A program made the translations under genes and the position numbers. The notes beneath the pieces are model-generated. The model did not search any database and was not told the DNA's origin. It saw only the letters and a program-made list of their open reading frames with translations. Shown piece by piece: positions 42,720 through 53,426 of a DNA stretch of 64,000 nt; the stretch's first letter is position 1, and every line of letters starts with the position of its first letter. This stretch comes from Plotosus lineatus (Eukaryota > Chordata > Actinopteri > Siluriformes > Plotosidae). The stretch lies in assembly GCA_024760905.1 (NCBI GenBank), contig CM045729.1, positions 78,574,050 through 78,638,049 on the forward strand, given 5' to 3'.

Positions 42720-43892
42720 ATGGGAACTTGAAACAATCATATACTTCTGCCATTATTGGGAACGCCTTTCCAAGTCTCATCAAAAACCTTTATTCTGAGT
42801 TCCTGAAGAATTCAGTCCACCATTTTCAAGTGAACCAGAAGGTTTGTTTCCTTCGTTGAAAAATCCGAGTTCTCAATGAAAGTAGACTTACCACGAATCA
42901 TCAAGCATGCATCGTTTCTGGTGAAGAGTGTACACGAAGTGTATTGGCCCTCATCCACCAATCTTGAAACACTATTGAAATAAAAGTCGTTAGAGTTTTT
43001 AATTAAGCTGCGCAAACTTCATTTGGGGGAATTCCACAGCAAAGGAACGTGACGTGCCTCCGGTGTGAACCCGGTGCATATATTACCTTCTTATTACAGA
43101 CGAAATTACATTGTGCTGAAAGCTTAATTACACCCTATAGATAAACAGAACAAAATCCCTCACAGAGAGAAAACACTGCGTTTCACACTCTCAATCAGAA
43201 TATAGTTTACAGACACTAAAATCCATCAGATAAGACTAACTTGCCGTGTCATGTCTATCTAATAAGAGAAGAATGAAAGCAGTACAAGAATGAAGCCTAA
43301 ATACATCAAGATGTCAGAGTGTCAAATCCCTGCCAACATCTGCACAATATGTTTCGTCTCAGTGCTTCCTTATAGTCAATAGTGAACAGCATTAACTCTT
43401 CATTTGTAAGGATTACAGAATAAAAGGTAGCTCTTGAAGCATATATTGACACTGAGCTAATAATATTGGTTACAATTCAGTGAGGTTTTACTAGAGACAA
43501 GCAAGAAACAGAGACGCGGTAAGGGAAAAGGAAAAAAGCTGGTGGGAAGCAAAAAAAAGTTGCGCTCCACTGCAATATTTAGGGTTTTATATATCAGAAG
43601 CGGGAGAGAAGGTGATGGGATGATATCGGCGCCCATCAGCGTTTGACCTTCATAGTAGCTTAGTAGGGATATTGTGAAAGTCGCCACCCGTTTAGGCAAA
43701 AATTGCATCTCACGAAGGCATTATGCTTAAGTGTTCCACCCAGCACGCATTTAAAAGGCCTCTGCTCACTCGTTACACGAGAAAATGGATGAGCTTGGAG
43801 TACAGGACTAATGCATTTTTTCAGCAATGAAAACACTTGGTGTAATGAGGCTTGAAACAGAGGGGATTATGTGTATTTGTAGATCAGAGTGC
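42720..43892. other. Non-repetitive block upstream of the CA array
   Basis: No transposon recognised over 1.1 kb. It contains the candidate exon at 42892-42971; the remainder shows no convincing coding or RNA signal. Confidence 0.35.
42892..42971 (-). CDS. Candidate internal exon (weak)
   Basis: On the minus strand a CTAAC branch-like word and pyrimidine-rich ACTTTTATTTCAATAG acceptor precede an 80-nt open segment. It ends at a perfect donor CGTG-GTAAGT. It would encode VSRLVDEGQYTSCTLFTRND then ACLMIR, entering in phase 2 and leaving in phase 1. The DEGQYTxC stretch recalls the C-terminal strand signature of Ig-like domains (DxGxYxC), but the rest is not recognised. No other exon of such a gene is visible, so chance is a serious alternative. 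Confidence 0.22.
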
Positions 43893-43925
43893 GCACACAT
43901 ACACACACTCTCTCGCTCTCTTGTG

Positions 43926-44005
<80 letters not shown>

Positions 44006-44033
44006 TGCTCCCTCGCTCTCTTTCTTACACACA

Positions 44034-44090
<57 letters not shown>

Positions 44091-44116
44091 TCCTCGCTCT
44101 CTCTTTCTTACACACA

Positions 44117-44178
<62 letters not shown>

Positions 44179-44207
44179 TGCTCCTCGCTCTCTCTTTCTT
44201 ACACACA

Positions 44208-44267
<60 letters not shown>

Positions 44268-44297
44268 TGCTCCCTTGCTCTATCTTTCTTACACACA

Positions 44298-44335
<38 letters not shown>

Positions 44336-44365
44336 TGCTCCCTCGCTCTCTCTTTCTTACACACA

Positions 44366-44421
<56 letters not shown>

Positions 44422-44450
44422 TGCTCCCCGCTCTATCTTTCTTACACACA

Positions 44451-44502
<52 letters not shown>

Positions 44503-44521
44503 TGCTCCCTCGCTCTCTCTT

Positions 44522-44568
<47 letters not shown>

Positions 44569-44587
44569 TGCTCCCTCGCTCTCTCTT

Positions 44588-44675
<88 letters not shown>

Positions 44676-44786
44676 TCCTCGCTCTCTCTTTCTTACACAC
44701 ACACACACACACACACATTCTCTCTCTCTCTCTCTCTCTCTCGCTCTCTCACTCTGTTTCTCTCTCTCTCTCTCTCTCCATCTCTT

Positions 44787-44838
<52 letters not shown>
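43893..44838. repeat. Higher-order CA array
   Basis: About nine units of (CA)15-40 separated by a conserved 26-30-bp spacer, CTCTTGCTCCCTCGCTCTCT then CTTTCTTACACACACAAA. Period is 68-106 bp depending on CA length. A (CT)n-rich stretch at 44719-44798 closes the array. All frames through it are artefacts. Confidence 0.96.
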
Positions 44839-44842
<4 letters not shown>

Positions 44843-45057
44843 GCACGCAAAACTGTCAAATCATAATAGATTCTGGATACAATGTTTTTATTTCTTATTT
44901 CTGAAATAAACTGAAATCAAATCAAACACAGATTAACTTCAGTACTTAGGATAACACTGGAGCAGACATTAATGTATTTAAATGCTTTTCATATTGATAA
45001 ACAATGATGTTAAATGATGTATTATTAAATCTGACTGTGACTAATTCAGAAGAAATT

Positions 45058-45119
<62 letters not shown>

Positions 45120-45599
45120 CAAGAATAATATTACACTTGAATATTGTCGCATGTGCATCATGTGCGTTGGGGGAATTAATTATCGAAGTATAAATATAAT
45201 GACACATTCTGGTATTAGTGATAAGATTTAAAAACATGATACAACAATCATAATTAAAAAAAAAAACTGAATGTCATATATAAAAATTAGGCATCTTTGT
45301 ATCAGGCAAAGTAGTTGGAACCATACAACCTCTGAATAGTATAACAAATCTTATGAACTGTGTATACCAGTCAGAGTGTGTATATTGTATTTTGTTGAAA
45401 TTTGCCATTTTCCCATCATGGTAGAGAATATCTACTGAACCCAGACTTGTTCTTTCAAGGAAATTTTAACACATTATTGGAATTGAGCCACCAACTACCT
45501 ATAATGCCCTGCTTTGGGGCACCCATTATATTTATCACTCCGCAGCCTCATTGCCCAGTGCATACTTTACGCCCATATGTCTGTCTATTTACCGAACTG
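44839..45599. other. AT-rich spacer with (CA)29 at 45059-45118
   Basis: Apart from the CA tract nothing is recognised. Confidence 0.5.
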
Positions 45600-45870
45600 T
45601 TTAAAATCCGATTAAGGTTACTACGGGACAGCTGGAGTCTATCTCAGCTGACTCTGGATGAAGTCAAGATACTTGGTGGACAGTTCACCAGACCATCGCA
45701 TGGCGAGAACACACAATCATCCATATATATAAGCCAATCTGAAACAGCCACTTAGCCTAACGTGCATGTCTTTGAACTGAGTGAAGAAACTATAATGCTA
45801 GCAGACAAACCATGCAAACATGCGAAGAACATCTTGTTTGACCGGAATTTGAGTCCCAGGGGCTATAATT
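45600..45870 (-). mobile_element. SINE-B relic, minus strand
   Basis: Diverged. Plus-strand order is GATTAAGGTTACTACGGGAC, GAAACAGCCACTTAGCCTAA, GTGCATGTCTTTGAACTGAG, and a head-side fragment near 45850. Confidence 0.75.
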
Positions 45871-46199
45871 GTATGTATTATATTACTAAGCACTTTGGGG
45901 GAACCAGGTACACCAGTGGGTAGAATTATAAACTTTTTAAAAAATGGCTGTCTATACAGGGGTGAACTGCAATCAATTATAGTTCAACCAAAAACATTCT
46001 CAAATGTATTTCAAACTACATCTGAAAGTACATGTGTTAAATACATTTACAAATTGAGCTAAAGTTATTTATCTATTCAAAGGCACAAACAAATATTAAT
46101 ACATATTTACAGCACAAAGACATACTATTAATTATATAAAAGTCCTGACCATTGGGCTGCAGATCCAGGCTGGATGGCTTATGATTATTTTAGCCATTC
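45871..46199. other. No feature recognised
   Basis: AT-rich sequence without signal. Confidence 0.4.
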
Positions 46200-46217
46200 A
46201 TTCTCTGTGCGCCAATG

Positions 46218-46566
46218 GAGCAGTGGTGGTCTAGTGGTATAGGGCGCTGGATCGCTGATCCAAAGGTTGGGGGTTCGAGTCCCACTCTCCACAGGGTTGT
46301 CACTGTCCCCCCCCAGTGCAGCTAACTGGGTTACCAAAGGCGGGCCACGTCTCTCACTGTCTATGGTGAGAGGCATGTAAAAGAACCATTGCTGACTTTC
46401 GTAAAGAGTAGCTGCAAAGTCGTCAGCGTGTTTCTGTCCCTTGCTAAAAGGGTTGTGACAGGAAGGGCATCCGACGTAAAAACCTCTGCCAAATCAAATG
46501 TGCGAATCAGATGATTCGCTGTGGCGACTCCCGAGTAAAAGGGAAAAAGCCGAAAGGAAGACAGAC
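46218..46566 (+). mobile_element. SINE-A' (RTE-tailed), 18-bp TSD
   Basis: Reference-quality copy: GAGCAGTGGTGGTCTAGTGG head, B box GGTTCGAGTCCC, tail GATGATTCGCTGTGGCGACT then GCCGAAAGGAAGACAG. It is flanked by ATTCTCTGTGCGCCAATG at 46200 and the same word with one change at 46567. Confidence 0.95.
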
Positions 46567-46975
46567 ATTCTCTGTGCGTCAATGCTTGTGTTCTAACACA
46601 TGTGCAGGAGCCGGAAGCGCTACGAAGAAACTGTGCTTTATTCTCACACTCGCATTTTGTTTGATTGACAGTGTTCAGCTATTATTGCTTACTGATAATA
46701 TGTGAGGCGCTCCACCGAAATAGGCACCTGTCATTGATTGTTGATTGGTCAGCTCGGGCTTGCACATGCGCAGTGCCCGTTACACGTTAACTTCTGGTGT
46801 TAACTTCCATTTTCCGGCTTACTGCACGCTGAATTTATCTACGACTTTCTCTTTGATAACAGTCATTAAGTTTTTTATAAGATTGTGAATACACATAATT
46901 TCTTGTCCAGCGGAACTCAACTCCTGCTGTGTGTGTGTGTGTGTGGGGCGGGCTACGACCTTGTTATAATATGTA
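46567..46975. other. No feature recognised; (GT)n at 46929-46946
   Basis: Moderately GC-containing, no exon or repeat assigned. Confidence 0.4.
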
Positions 46976-47306
46976 CACTGCCCTCCCTAAGTAAAGGATG
47001 TGTTAAAAGCCTAAGAATAAATTCAATTTTTATTGCAGAAACTACTCTCACACTGAAAAAAATGTAACCTTCAACTCAAGTGAATTTTAAGCAAAAAAAT
47101 AAATCCCTGACTAAGAAATAATATTTTTCATAAATTCACATGTTCCACAATTATTGGTGCCCCTAACAATTCCTAGGAAATCAATGTAAATGATGCGTTT
47201 CTGTCATTATACAGTAGCTTACAAAGTGCATCAGAGTTTCTAAGAACATCTACTGAGTACTTCATCACTTCCTGTTTCCCAATGTACGTCCCATATAAAT
47301 ATGACG

Positions 47307-47480
47307 TGAGTTTCATCAAGAGTAGGCTGCATAACCGCCAGCATGTTTGTGCCCTGCGATGGCCTGGCAAGCTGTCCAGGGTGTACTCTGCCCTTGCCCA
47401 AAGTTGGCTGAGATTGGCGCCAGCTTCCTCGCGACCCTAATTCGGATTGAGCAACCGCTTAAATGAATGAATGAATATCA
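47307..47480 (+). mobile_element. SINE 3' fragment inside Tc1
   Basis: Begins within the SINE-A body (CATCAAGAGTAGGCTGCATA) and continues through the shared tail to GATTGAGCAACCGCTTAAAT and (AATG)n. 5'-truncated. Confidence 0.85.
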
Positions 47481-47554
47481 AAAAAATGAATGTATATCAC
47501 ACATGATGTGATACAGAGGCCAGTTCTCTTCTCCACCATTCAACATGGGAAAGA

Positions 47555-48812
47555 CAGAAAAAACACACCATTCAAGTAAGGATCACATGTGTGTTGACCT
47601 TCATAAGTCAGTGGATGCAAGAAAATAACCCCTCACCTGCACCCGCCCACATCTACTGTCCGAGAAACCATTAAGAAGTTCAGAACAACTGGAACAGTGG
47701 TAAACAAGCCTGGATGAGGACTCAAGATTATTTTGCCACCACATGCAGTGAGAAGGACGGTAAGAGAAATAAAAAGTTCTCCTTGTCTTCTCATTGTTGG
47801 AGAATTGCACCAAACTAGAGCATCTTGGGATCACAAATTCTCCAGAACAACCATCAGGCACCATCTACATGCCAAACTTTTCTCACTCACAATCATAAAC
47901 TCAAACGTCTGGAGTTCACTAAGCGGTGCTGGGACTTCGACTGGGACCATGTGCTTGGGTTAGATGAGACCAAGATAGAGCAACAAACTTGCCAAAGAGG
48001 TCTGGCGGAACACAAAAGATGAGCATGCAGAAAAGCACCTCATGCCCATTGTGGAGTACGGGGGGTGGGATCGGTGATGCTGTGGCCTGTTTCTATTTTA
48101 GCGGCCCAAGGAACCTTGATAGGGTCCATGGCATCAGGAACACAATGAAATACGAGGACATTTTAAATCAAACTCTGGTGGCCAGGGCAGTGGTGGTCTA
48201 GTGGTATAGGGTGCTGGATCGCTGATCCAAAGGTTGGGGGTTTGAGTCCCACTCTCCACAAGGTTGTCACTGTCCCCCCCAGTGGAGCTAACTGGGTTAT
48301 CAAAGGCCGGCCATGTCTCCCACTGTCTATGGTGTGAGGCGTGTAAAAGAACCATTGCTGACTTTCGACAAGAGTAGGCTGCAAAGCTGTCAGCGTGTTT
48401 CCGCCCTGCGGTGGCCTGGCGAGTTGTTCAGGGTGTACTCTGCCCTCGCCCGAAGTTGGCTGGGATGGGCACCAGCCTCCCCGCGACCCAAATTAGGATT
48501 AAGCGGGTACAGAAAATGAACTGAACTGAACTCTGGTGGCCTCTGCACGAAAACTGACGGTAGGTTGTCACTGGGACTTTCAGCAAGAAAATGACCCTGA
48601 ACATGTGGCCAAATCTACACAGAAATGGTTCAACCAGACAGAGAACAAAGCTCATCCCATGGCCATCTCAGTCCCCAGACCTCAACCCTATTGAAAACCT
48701 GTGGAGTGAGCTGAAGAGGAGAGTGCAGAGGAGAGGACCCAGGTCGCTGGATGATGGAAAGAGATTGTACAGAGGAATGGTCCAACATCCTGCTTTCGGT
48801 TTCTTCTTGTGA
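47555..48812 (+). pseudogene. Tc1-family transposase remains
   Basis: Fragments in three frames include SSEQLEQW-type HTH remains and GLDETKIE in place of the WTDETK box. [20 protein letters not shown] lies at the second-Asp region, but that Asp box has decayed to a [12 protein letters not shown] reading. [20 protein letters not shown] carries the catalytic Glu. Multiple stops and a 345-bp SINE-A break it. Confidence 0.85.
48184..48528 (+). mobile_element. SINE-A inserted in Tc1 transposase, 13-bp TSD
   Basis: Full-length, little diverged, flanked by AACTCTGGTGGCC at 48171-48183 and 48529-48541. It ends AGGATTAAGCGGGTACAGAA with tail AATGAACTGAACTG. Confidence 0.95.
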
Positions 48813-49070
48813 AATATTATAGAAGATTAGGTGCTGTTTTGTAGCTTAAAGGTGGTTGTACAAAGTATTAACACCAGGGATGCTAATAATTGTGGCACAC
48901 ATGAGGTGATGTAAAATAACTATTTCTTAATGTGGGATTCCCCAATTGATGCACTTGAATTTCCCTCTTTTTTAATTGTGGTCCGATATTATTTAGAAAA
49001 AAAAAATGAATTCATAAGAAGCTAAAGAACACATCTTAACAAGGGGTGCCAATAATTATGGAGAGCGGTG

Positions 49071-49121
49071 TGTCACAGCCGCGTTACAGTAAAGTGTTAG
49101 CTCTCAGTGAGGTATCGCTTC

Positions 49122-49156
<35 letters not shown>

Positions 49157-50000
49157 GTGCGCGAGCTTCACTTTGCACGCACGAGCTCCTCCTTGGCACA
49201 ACAAGGGGGCGGGCCGAAATGATCACTTAAGGATACGATTTGCTTCTGTTATCGGCTTGCCCTCTGTGAGTCGTTCAGATTCGTGTCGATCATTCCTGTA
49301 CACTCCCTGTACACATAATGGGAGGGGAAAGTGAAGGGCAGAAAAAAAAAAAAACACCCACAAACAATCCGCCCGCCCGGGCTGCCATCTTGAATATACA
49401 GTAATGCCTACAGTGTGAACCACTTCAATGACGGCGAACTGGAGGAAGAGAGAGCGAGAAGAGAGAGCGAGAGAGAGAGAGAGAGAGAGCGAGCGAGAAA
49501 GAGAGAGAGGCAGACACACAGAAACACACACCGGAGCACATTGATTTATCCGTTCTCGAGACTCGTATCATTTTAAACAAGAGGAATATATTTATTTTAT
49601 TATTATTTTATTTTATTTTTTATTTTTTAAAGCAGCTGTTGGTTTTTGAATCCATTCGGATAGCTGGATATGCTAACCGTCGCTGAAGGATCCGAGTCGA
49701 GCGAGCGGACACGGTCGAACCGTCGAGATTTCTCCGCGTCGACATTTTAAATAATTGCTTTTTTGGGGGGGAGGGGGTTAAGTGACAACAAGGATAAACC
49801 ATAACAAGCATATTCATATATCGATATATATTTAAAACCCGCTAGCATTTATGCTACATGCACCGTTTATTCCGTTGAGCCTGCCTGAGGAGATAGAGAG
49901 CTCGCGCGGAATGCGAGTCCACAGCGCTAGCGTCGTTAGCTTATTTCTCTCTGTTTAGACGGTTTTAGACAGTTTATTTCCTATTTTTCTGTTAATTTCT
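49071..50000 (+). promoter_or_regulatory. acvr2a: Probable acvr2a promoter / CpG-rich region
   Basis: CpG density rises sharply relative to the rest of the window, most clearly at 49140-49220, 49660-49745 and 49890-49935. Transposons are absent here and (GA)n tracts lie at 49122-49146 and 49447-49510. This is the pattern of a vertebrate CpG-island promoter immediately upstream of exon 1. No TATA box or start site can be assigned from sequence. Confidence 0.6.
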
Positions 50001-50360
50001 CCAGATTTCAATCGCAAACGCTTTTATTCTCCTACCTCGGTGTCTCTTTAACAGCATGTGAATGTGAAGAAGGTTCACGACTTCACTATAAGTCCGTAAA
50101 CGCCTCTCTTCTTCTGTTGTACATTTGGATTTTTTTTTTACATTTTTTTTTTTTTAACTTAAGTAACAATCTCATGTATGGATCTATGTAGATACAGACC
50201 CATTTTAAGAAAACATGAGCGTGGCTAGCTATGTAGTTATTAATCTTTCGCTATGGGAAAACTGGCCCGGAGAGAAGTGGTCAGATTGAGCTGTGACATC
50301 GCGCTGTGATCAAGTGGATCACTTTGTGATCTGTTGTTGATTAGTATCGTTTGATCCAGT

Positions 50361-50420
50361 ATGGGCTTTCGACTTGATGGTGAGGTTCCTCCGAACACCA
50401 TCAATCACACAGAGAAATAA
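50361..50420 (+). other. Upstream ORF in the acvr2a leader
   Basis: ATG at 50361 has A at -3 and G at +4. It encodes MGFRLDGEVPPNTINHTEK and stops at 50420, 413 nt before the main start codon. If the leader is transcribed through here it could reduce receptor translation; that is inference. Confidence 0.4.
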
Positions 50421-50721
50421 TCTACTATTGTGTGTGGGGTTCTCCCCCCAATATCCTTATATGTGCTCTGCCTCTCTTTCTGGGCTTTTATTATAGTTCC
50501 TTTAAAGCCGTAACGATTTGTTTAGATCGAGTAATCTTACTGGATCCAGTGGATCGATCGGTCATTACTGGGAACTTGTAATTTTTGTTTTTTTTCCTCC
50601 CCTCCCATCAGCACGGATGTGTTTATAAAGCGATTGATCACTGCTAAAGAGAGCGAACAGGGACATAACTGGAGGCCTGTTGGATTCTAAAGGAAGGATC
50701 TACTCAGTTTAAAAGGACCAG

Positions 50722-50725
<4 letters not shown>

Positions 50726-50775
<50 letters not shown>

Positions 50776-50778
50776 TAC

Positions 50779-50822
<44 letters not shown>
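50726..50822 (+). repeat. (TA)n block 11 nt before the acvr2a start codon
   Basis: About 97 bp of TA dinucleotides with CATATATACATA and GTATAT interruptions. It is partly self-complementary, so it could form a hairpin in the mRNA leader. Length polymorphism is likely. Confidence 0.95.
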
Positions 50823-50823
<1 letters not shown>

Positions 50824-50833
50824 AACATATAAA

Positions 50834-50888
50834 ATGGGTTCTGCAACAAAACTGGCCTTTGGAGTGTTCCTCATCTCCTGCTCCTCAG
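50834..50888 (+). CDS. acvr2a: Activin receptor type IIA, coding exon 1 (signal peptide)
   Basis: Encodes [19 protein letters not shown], the last Gly codon split after its first base (phase 1). It ends TCCTCAG before donor GTGGGT. Human ACVR2A as recalled begins [19 protein letters not shown], so 15 of 19 residues match, with the same exon end. The peptide is a short secretory signal: Lys near the N-terminus, a LAFGVFLI core, and a small-residue C-terminus. The mature protein is a membrane serine/threonine kinase that binds activins, myostatin-type ligands and some BMPs and signals through type I receptors and SMADs. The start has A at -3 and G at +4. Downstream ectodomain, transmembrane and kinase exons lie beyond the window. 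Whether this is the aa or ab paralogue of teleosts cannot be decided. Confidence 0.9.
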
Positions 50889-50978
50889 GTGGGTTCAATA
50901 TTACACACTGCCTCAGTGAAAACTTCTAACACTATCCTAGGAGATTCTGTGCACAGGATGAGATCATATACACACAGA

Positions 50979-50982
50979 TTTC

Positions 50983-51035
<53 letters not shown>

Positions 51036-51060
51036 TTCTCACACACACACACACACACTC
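50979..51060. repeat. (CT)n(CA)n microsatellite
   Basis: CT dinucleotides, a short TGTCTTT interruption, then (CA)n, 90 bp into the intron. Confidence 0.96.
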
Positions 51061-51303
51061 ACACATGTACACTATCCTTGTGAGGACCTTTCATTGACAT
51101 AACTCATACTAAAGCCATTACACCCCAACCAAATATCAGCTTTTAACATCAAAAAGCAATTATTTGTTAAATTAAAAATGTAAAAAAAAACAAAACAAAA
51201 CAGTATTTTGTTTATTAGATAAATATCTGTATAGTTTCCTTGTCATATGTTCTCATGGAGGTATTTGGTCCTCACAGGTGGATTAAAACATGCCCCCCCT
51301 ATT

Positions 51304-51324
51304 TCTCTCTCTCTCTCACACACA

Positions 51325-51387
<63 letters not shown>
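51304..51387. repeat. (CT)n(CA)n microsatellite
   Basis: TCTCTCTCTCTC followed by a (CA)n run with AAACACG interruption. Confidence 0.96.
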
Positions 51388-51389
<2 letters not shown>

Positions 51390-51679
51390 TTTCATAAAGG
51401 AATGGCTGTGAATTCTATGCTTTTGTTTGTGTGACTTCAATGCAAGGTTGCAAAACTGTGATGTTTAATGATTGTGCCGATGAATTTTTTTTTAAAATGT
51501 CTGTCCGTACAATATCCGTCTCTGCTGATAACAACAGCACCAGAACATCCACCAAAAAGCCCTGGAGGATGGACAAGGAAGAACATTTGATCATACCAAC
51601 CTGAGCAAAGCTCATGTTTGCATACGAACAGATAAAAATACAACACGAGCCACTTGGTGTTTTATAAGCCTCTATTACT

Positions 51680-51680
<1 letters not shown>

Positions 51681-51754
<74 letters not shown>
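51681..51754. repeat. (GA)n(GT)n microsatellite
   Basis: A pure GA run switching to GT. Confidence 0.96.
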
Positions 51755-51756
<2 letters not shown>

Positions 51757-52412
51757 TGAGCCTCTAAAATGAGGCAGTGAGTTCTTCCTTGCATAAGGGG
51801 AACGTGTGTTTTCCATCTCATGATTGTTTTTCAGTTTGCTTTGAAGAATTTGGTTCTTTAGTTCATTCTTACGCGTATTTCTGTCCTGATGAGGGTCATG
51901 ATGGATCCGGAGCCCATCACGGTAAAGGCAGAAACATGAGAGCATTGTTTCCTCTTGATTTCCAGCGTATTGCTGGTGCCTGGTGCACACCTGAAACAGT
52001 TAACCTCACCGATTACGCTGGCAGGGCTTCAGCCATTAGAAAAGGAAGAACAGAGAGAAGTTTAGAAAGATTTACAGTCGTACACCCATCCTCCCACTCC
52101 CCTCGTCTTCCTCATTCTGAGAGCGTTTATGATTTCTATATGAAGAACAAAGGTACATTTAATGGTTTGGGGATTTTGAGGTTTCTCTTTGTGTGTTTTC
52201 ATCACCAGTTCTGAGAGTGTGTCACAAATATGAAAGTGTTGCCTCCTGTAGCTCCTCACGCGAGATAATTTCCCTTCGCATAACATTACATTGTATCTGT
52301 AGTGAATCACATGTAAATGATGGTAAAGTGTATTTGTGCTGTATCTATGTCCGCATACTAAGTTTAGTTGTCTTTGCTTGTGTTTTGGTGTACGTAGTAT
52401 ATATTATAACTG
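51755..52412. other. Intronic sequence, no feature recognised
   Basis: Contains a 145-codon plus-strand frame (51777-52214) without recognisable domain or splice context; not called a gene. Confidence 0.35.
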
Positions 52413-52728
52413 GGGCAGTGCTGGCCTGGTGGGTAAGGTGCTGGATTATTGATCCCAAGATCAGTTCAAGCCCCACTATCACAGAGTTGTCACTGCTCTT
52501 CCCCAGTGCAGCTAACAGAGTTTTCAGTGGCCAGCGATGTCTCTCACTGCCTGTGATGAGAGGCATGTTCTCGAACCTTTACTGACCTTCTGCATAGCCA
52601 TAAGTGTATTTCTGCCCTGCGATAGCCTGGTGAGCTGTCCAGGTTGTACTATGCCCTCACACAGAGTCAGCTAGTCTCCCCGAGACCCTACTTAGGGTTA
52701 ATATTTCAGCAAATTAATTAGTAAATGC
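52413..52728 (+). mobile_element. SINE-A, old copy
   Basis: GGGGCAGTGCTGGCCTGGTG head with B-box region AGTTCAAGCCCC, body GTCTCTCACTGCCTGTGATG, and decayed tail ACTTAGGGTTAATATTTCAG. Confidence 0.85.
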
Positions 52729-53343
52729 ATTCTATATCTTTGAATGGGCTTAAAACATTGCAGTGTGTGGATTACGTAAGCTACATGTCCATGTCGAGTA
52801 TTTTTCTAAAACCCCAAATAGGTTTGAAATCACGCCACATTGCTTCGTGATCATATTGCACACCCAACCTGCCAGTGTAATGGCTAAAGTATGTAAACGC
52901 AATCAAAATCTTGACATTTTTGTATTTGTGCATGTACACTAATATAAAATATGTCATGGTGTTCTGTCCCAGGGGACTATTCAGCGCCGTCCACCTCGCC
53001 TTCGGTGCAGAAATCTTAAATACCATAGAAACTTGGCATGATTGATGTAATTGGAAACCATTCATAGTGATGCCTCACAGTTGGGACTATTTTAAATGCC
53101 TGTATAAAACTGAAATTGTGTTTCTATCTTGTTGCATTCTATAAAAACCATAATAATCTACAACTGTCCTCCGACTTCAGAAAAAGAAAAAAATCAAAAA
53201 ATCTTCTGATGCATCTGTAGTTTCCTTTGTCCTTGCTGCCTAACAGATAAGAATATACAAAGTGTTAAAGTGTTTGTAACCGTTTAACCTTGAAGGGGTT
53301 ATAAACGAAACAGCAAGAATTCATTAAATACCTCTGATGCTCT

Positions 53344-53346
<3 letters not shown>
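52729..53346. other. Intronic sequence, no feature recognised
   Basis: Nothing recognised. Confidence 0.4.

Positions 53347-53424
<78 letters not shown>
53347..53424. repeat. (TA)n(CA)n microsatellite
   Basis: TA run switching to CA. Confidence 0.97.

Positions 53425-53426
<2 letters not shown>

Larger units (their letters stand above)
46976..49070 (+). mobile_element. Second Tc1-like transposon, dead, with two SINE inserts
   Basis: Left end CACTGCCCTCCCTAAGTAAA after TA (46974-46975); right end (reverse complement) CACCGCTCTCCATAATTATT. The internal word ATTATTGGTGCCCC near 47152 and its counterpart GGGGTGCCAATAATTATGG near the right end are typical sub-terminal Tc1 repeats. Without the inserts it is about 1.58 kb, a normal Tc1 size. 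Confidence 0.9.
50001..50833 (+). other. acvr2a: Probable acvr2a 5'UTR
   Basis: Transposon-poor stretch running into the start codon without an evident splice acceptor, so I read it as a contiguous leader. It has T-rich patches (50129-50155), at least one uORF in good context, and a (TA)n block next to the start. The transcription start and any leader intron are unknown. Confidence 0.5.

Noticed and set aside
43893..44838. Regularly spaced repeats resembling a CRISPR array
   Set aside because: Vertebrate DNA; the spacers are the conserved part and the variable part is a CA microsatellite, the opposite of CRISPR.
43827..44909. 350-360-codon His/Thr-rich frames
   Set aside because: CA dinucleotide translation artefacts in three frames.
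51777..52214. 145-codon plus-strand frame in acvr2a intron 1 as exon 2
   Set aside because: Does not resemble the activin-receptor ectodomain and lacks its cysteine pattern and a phase-1 acceptor.
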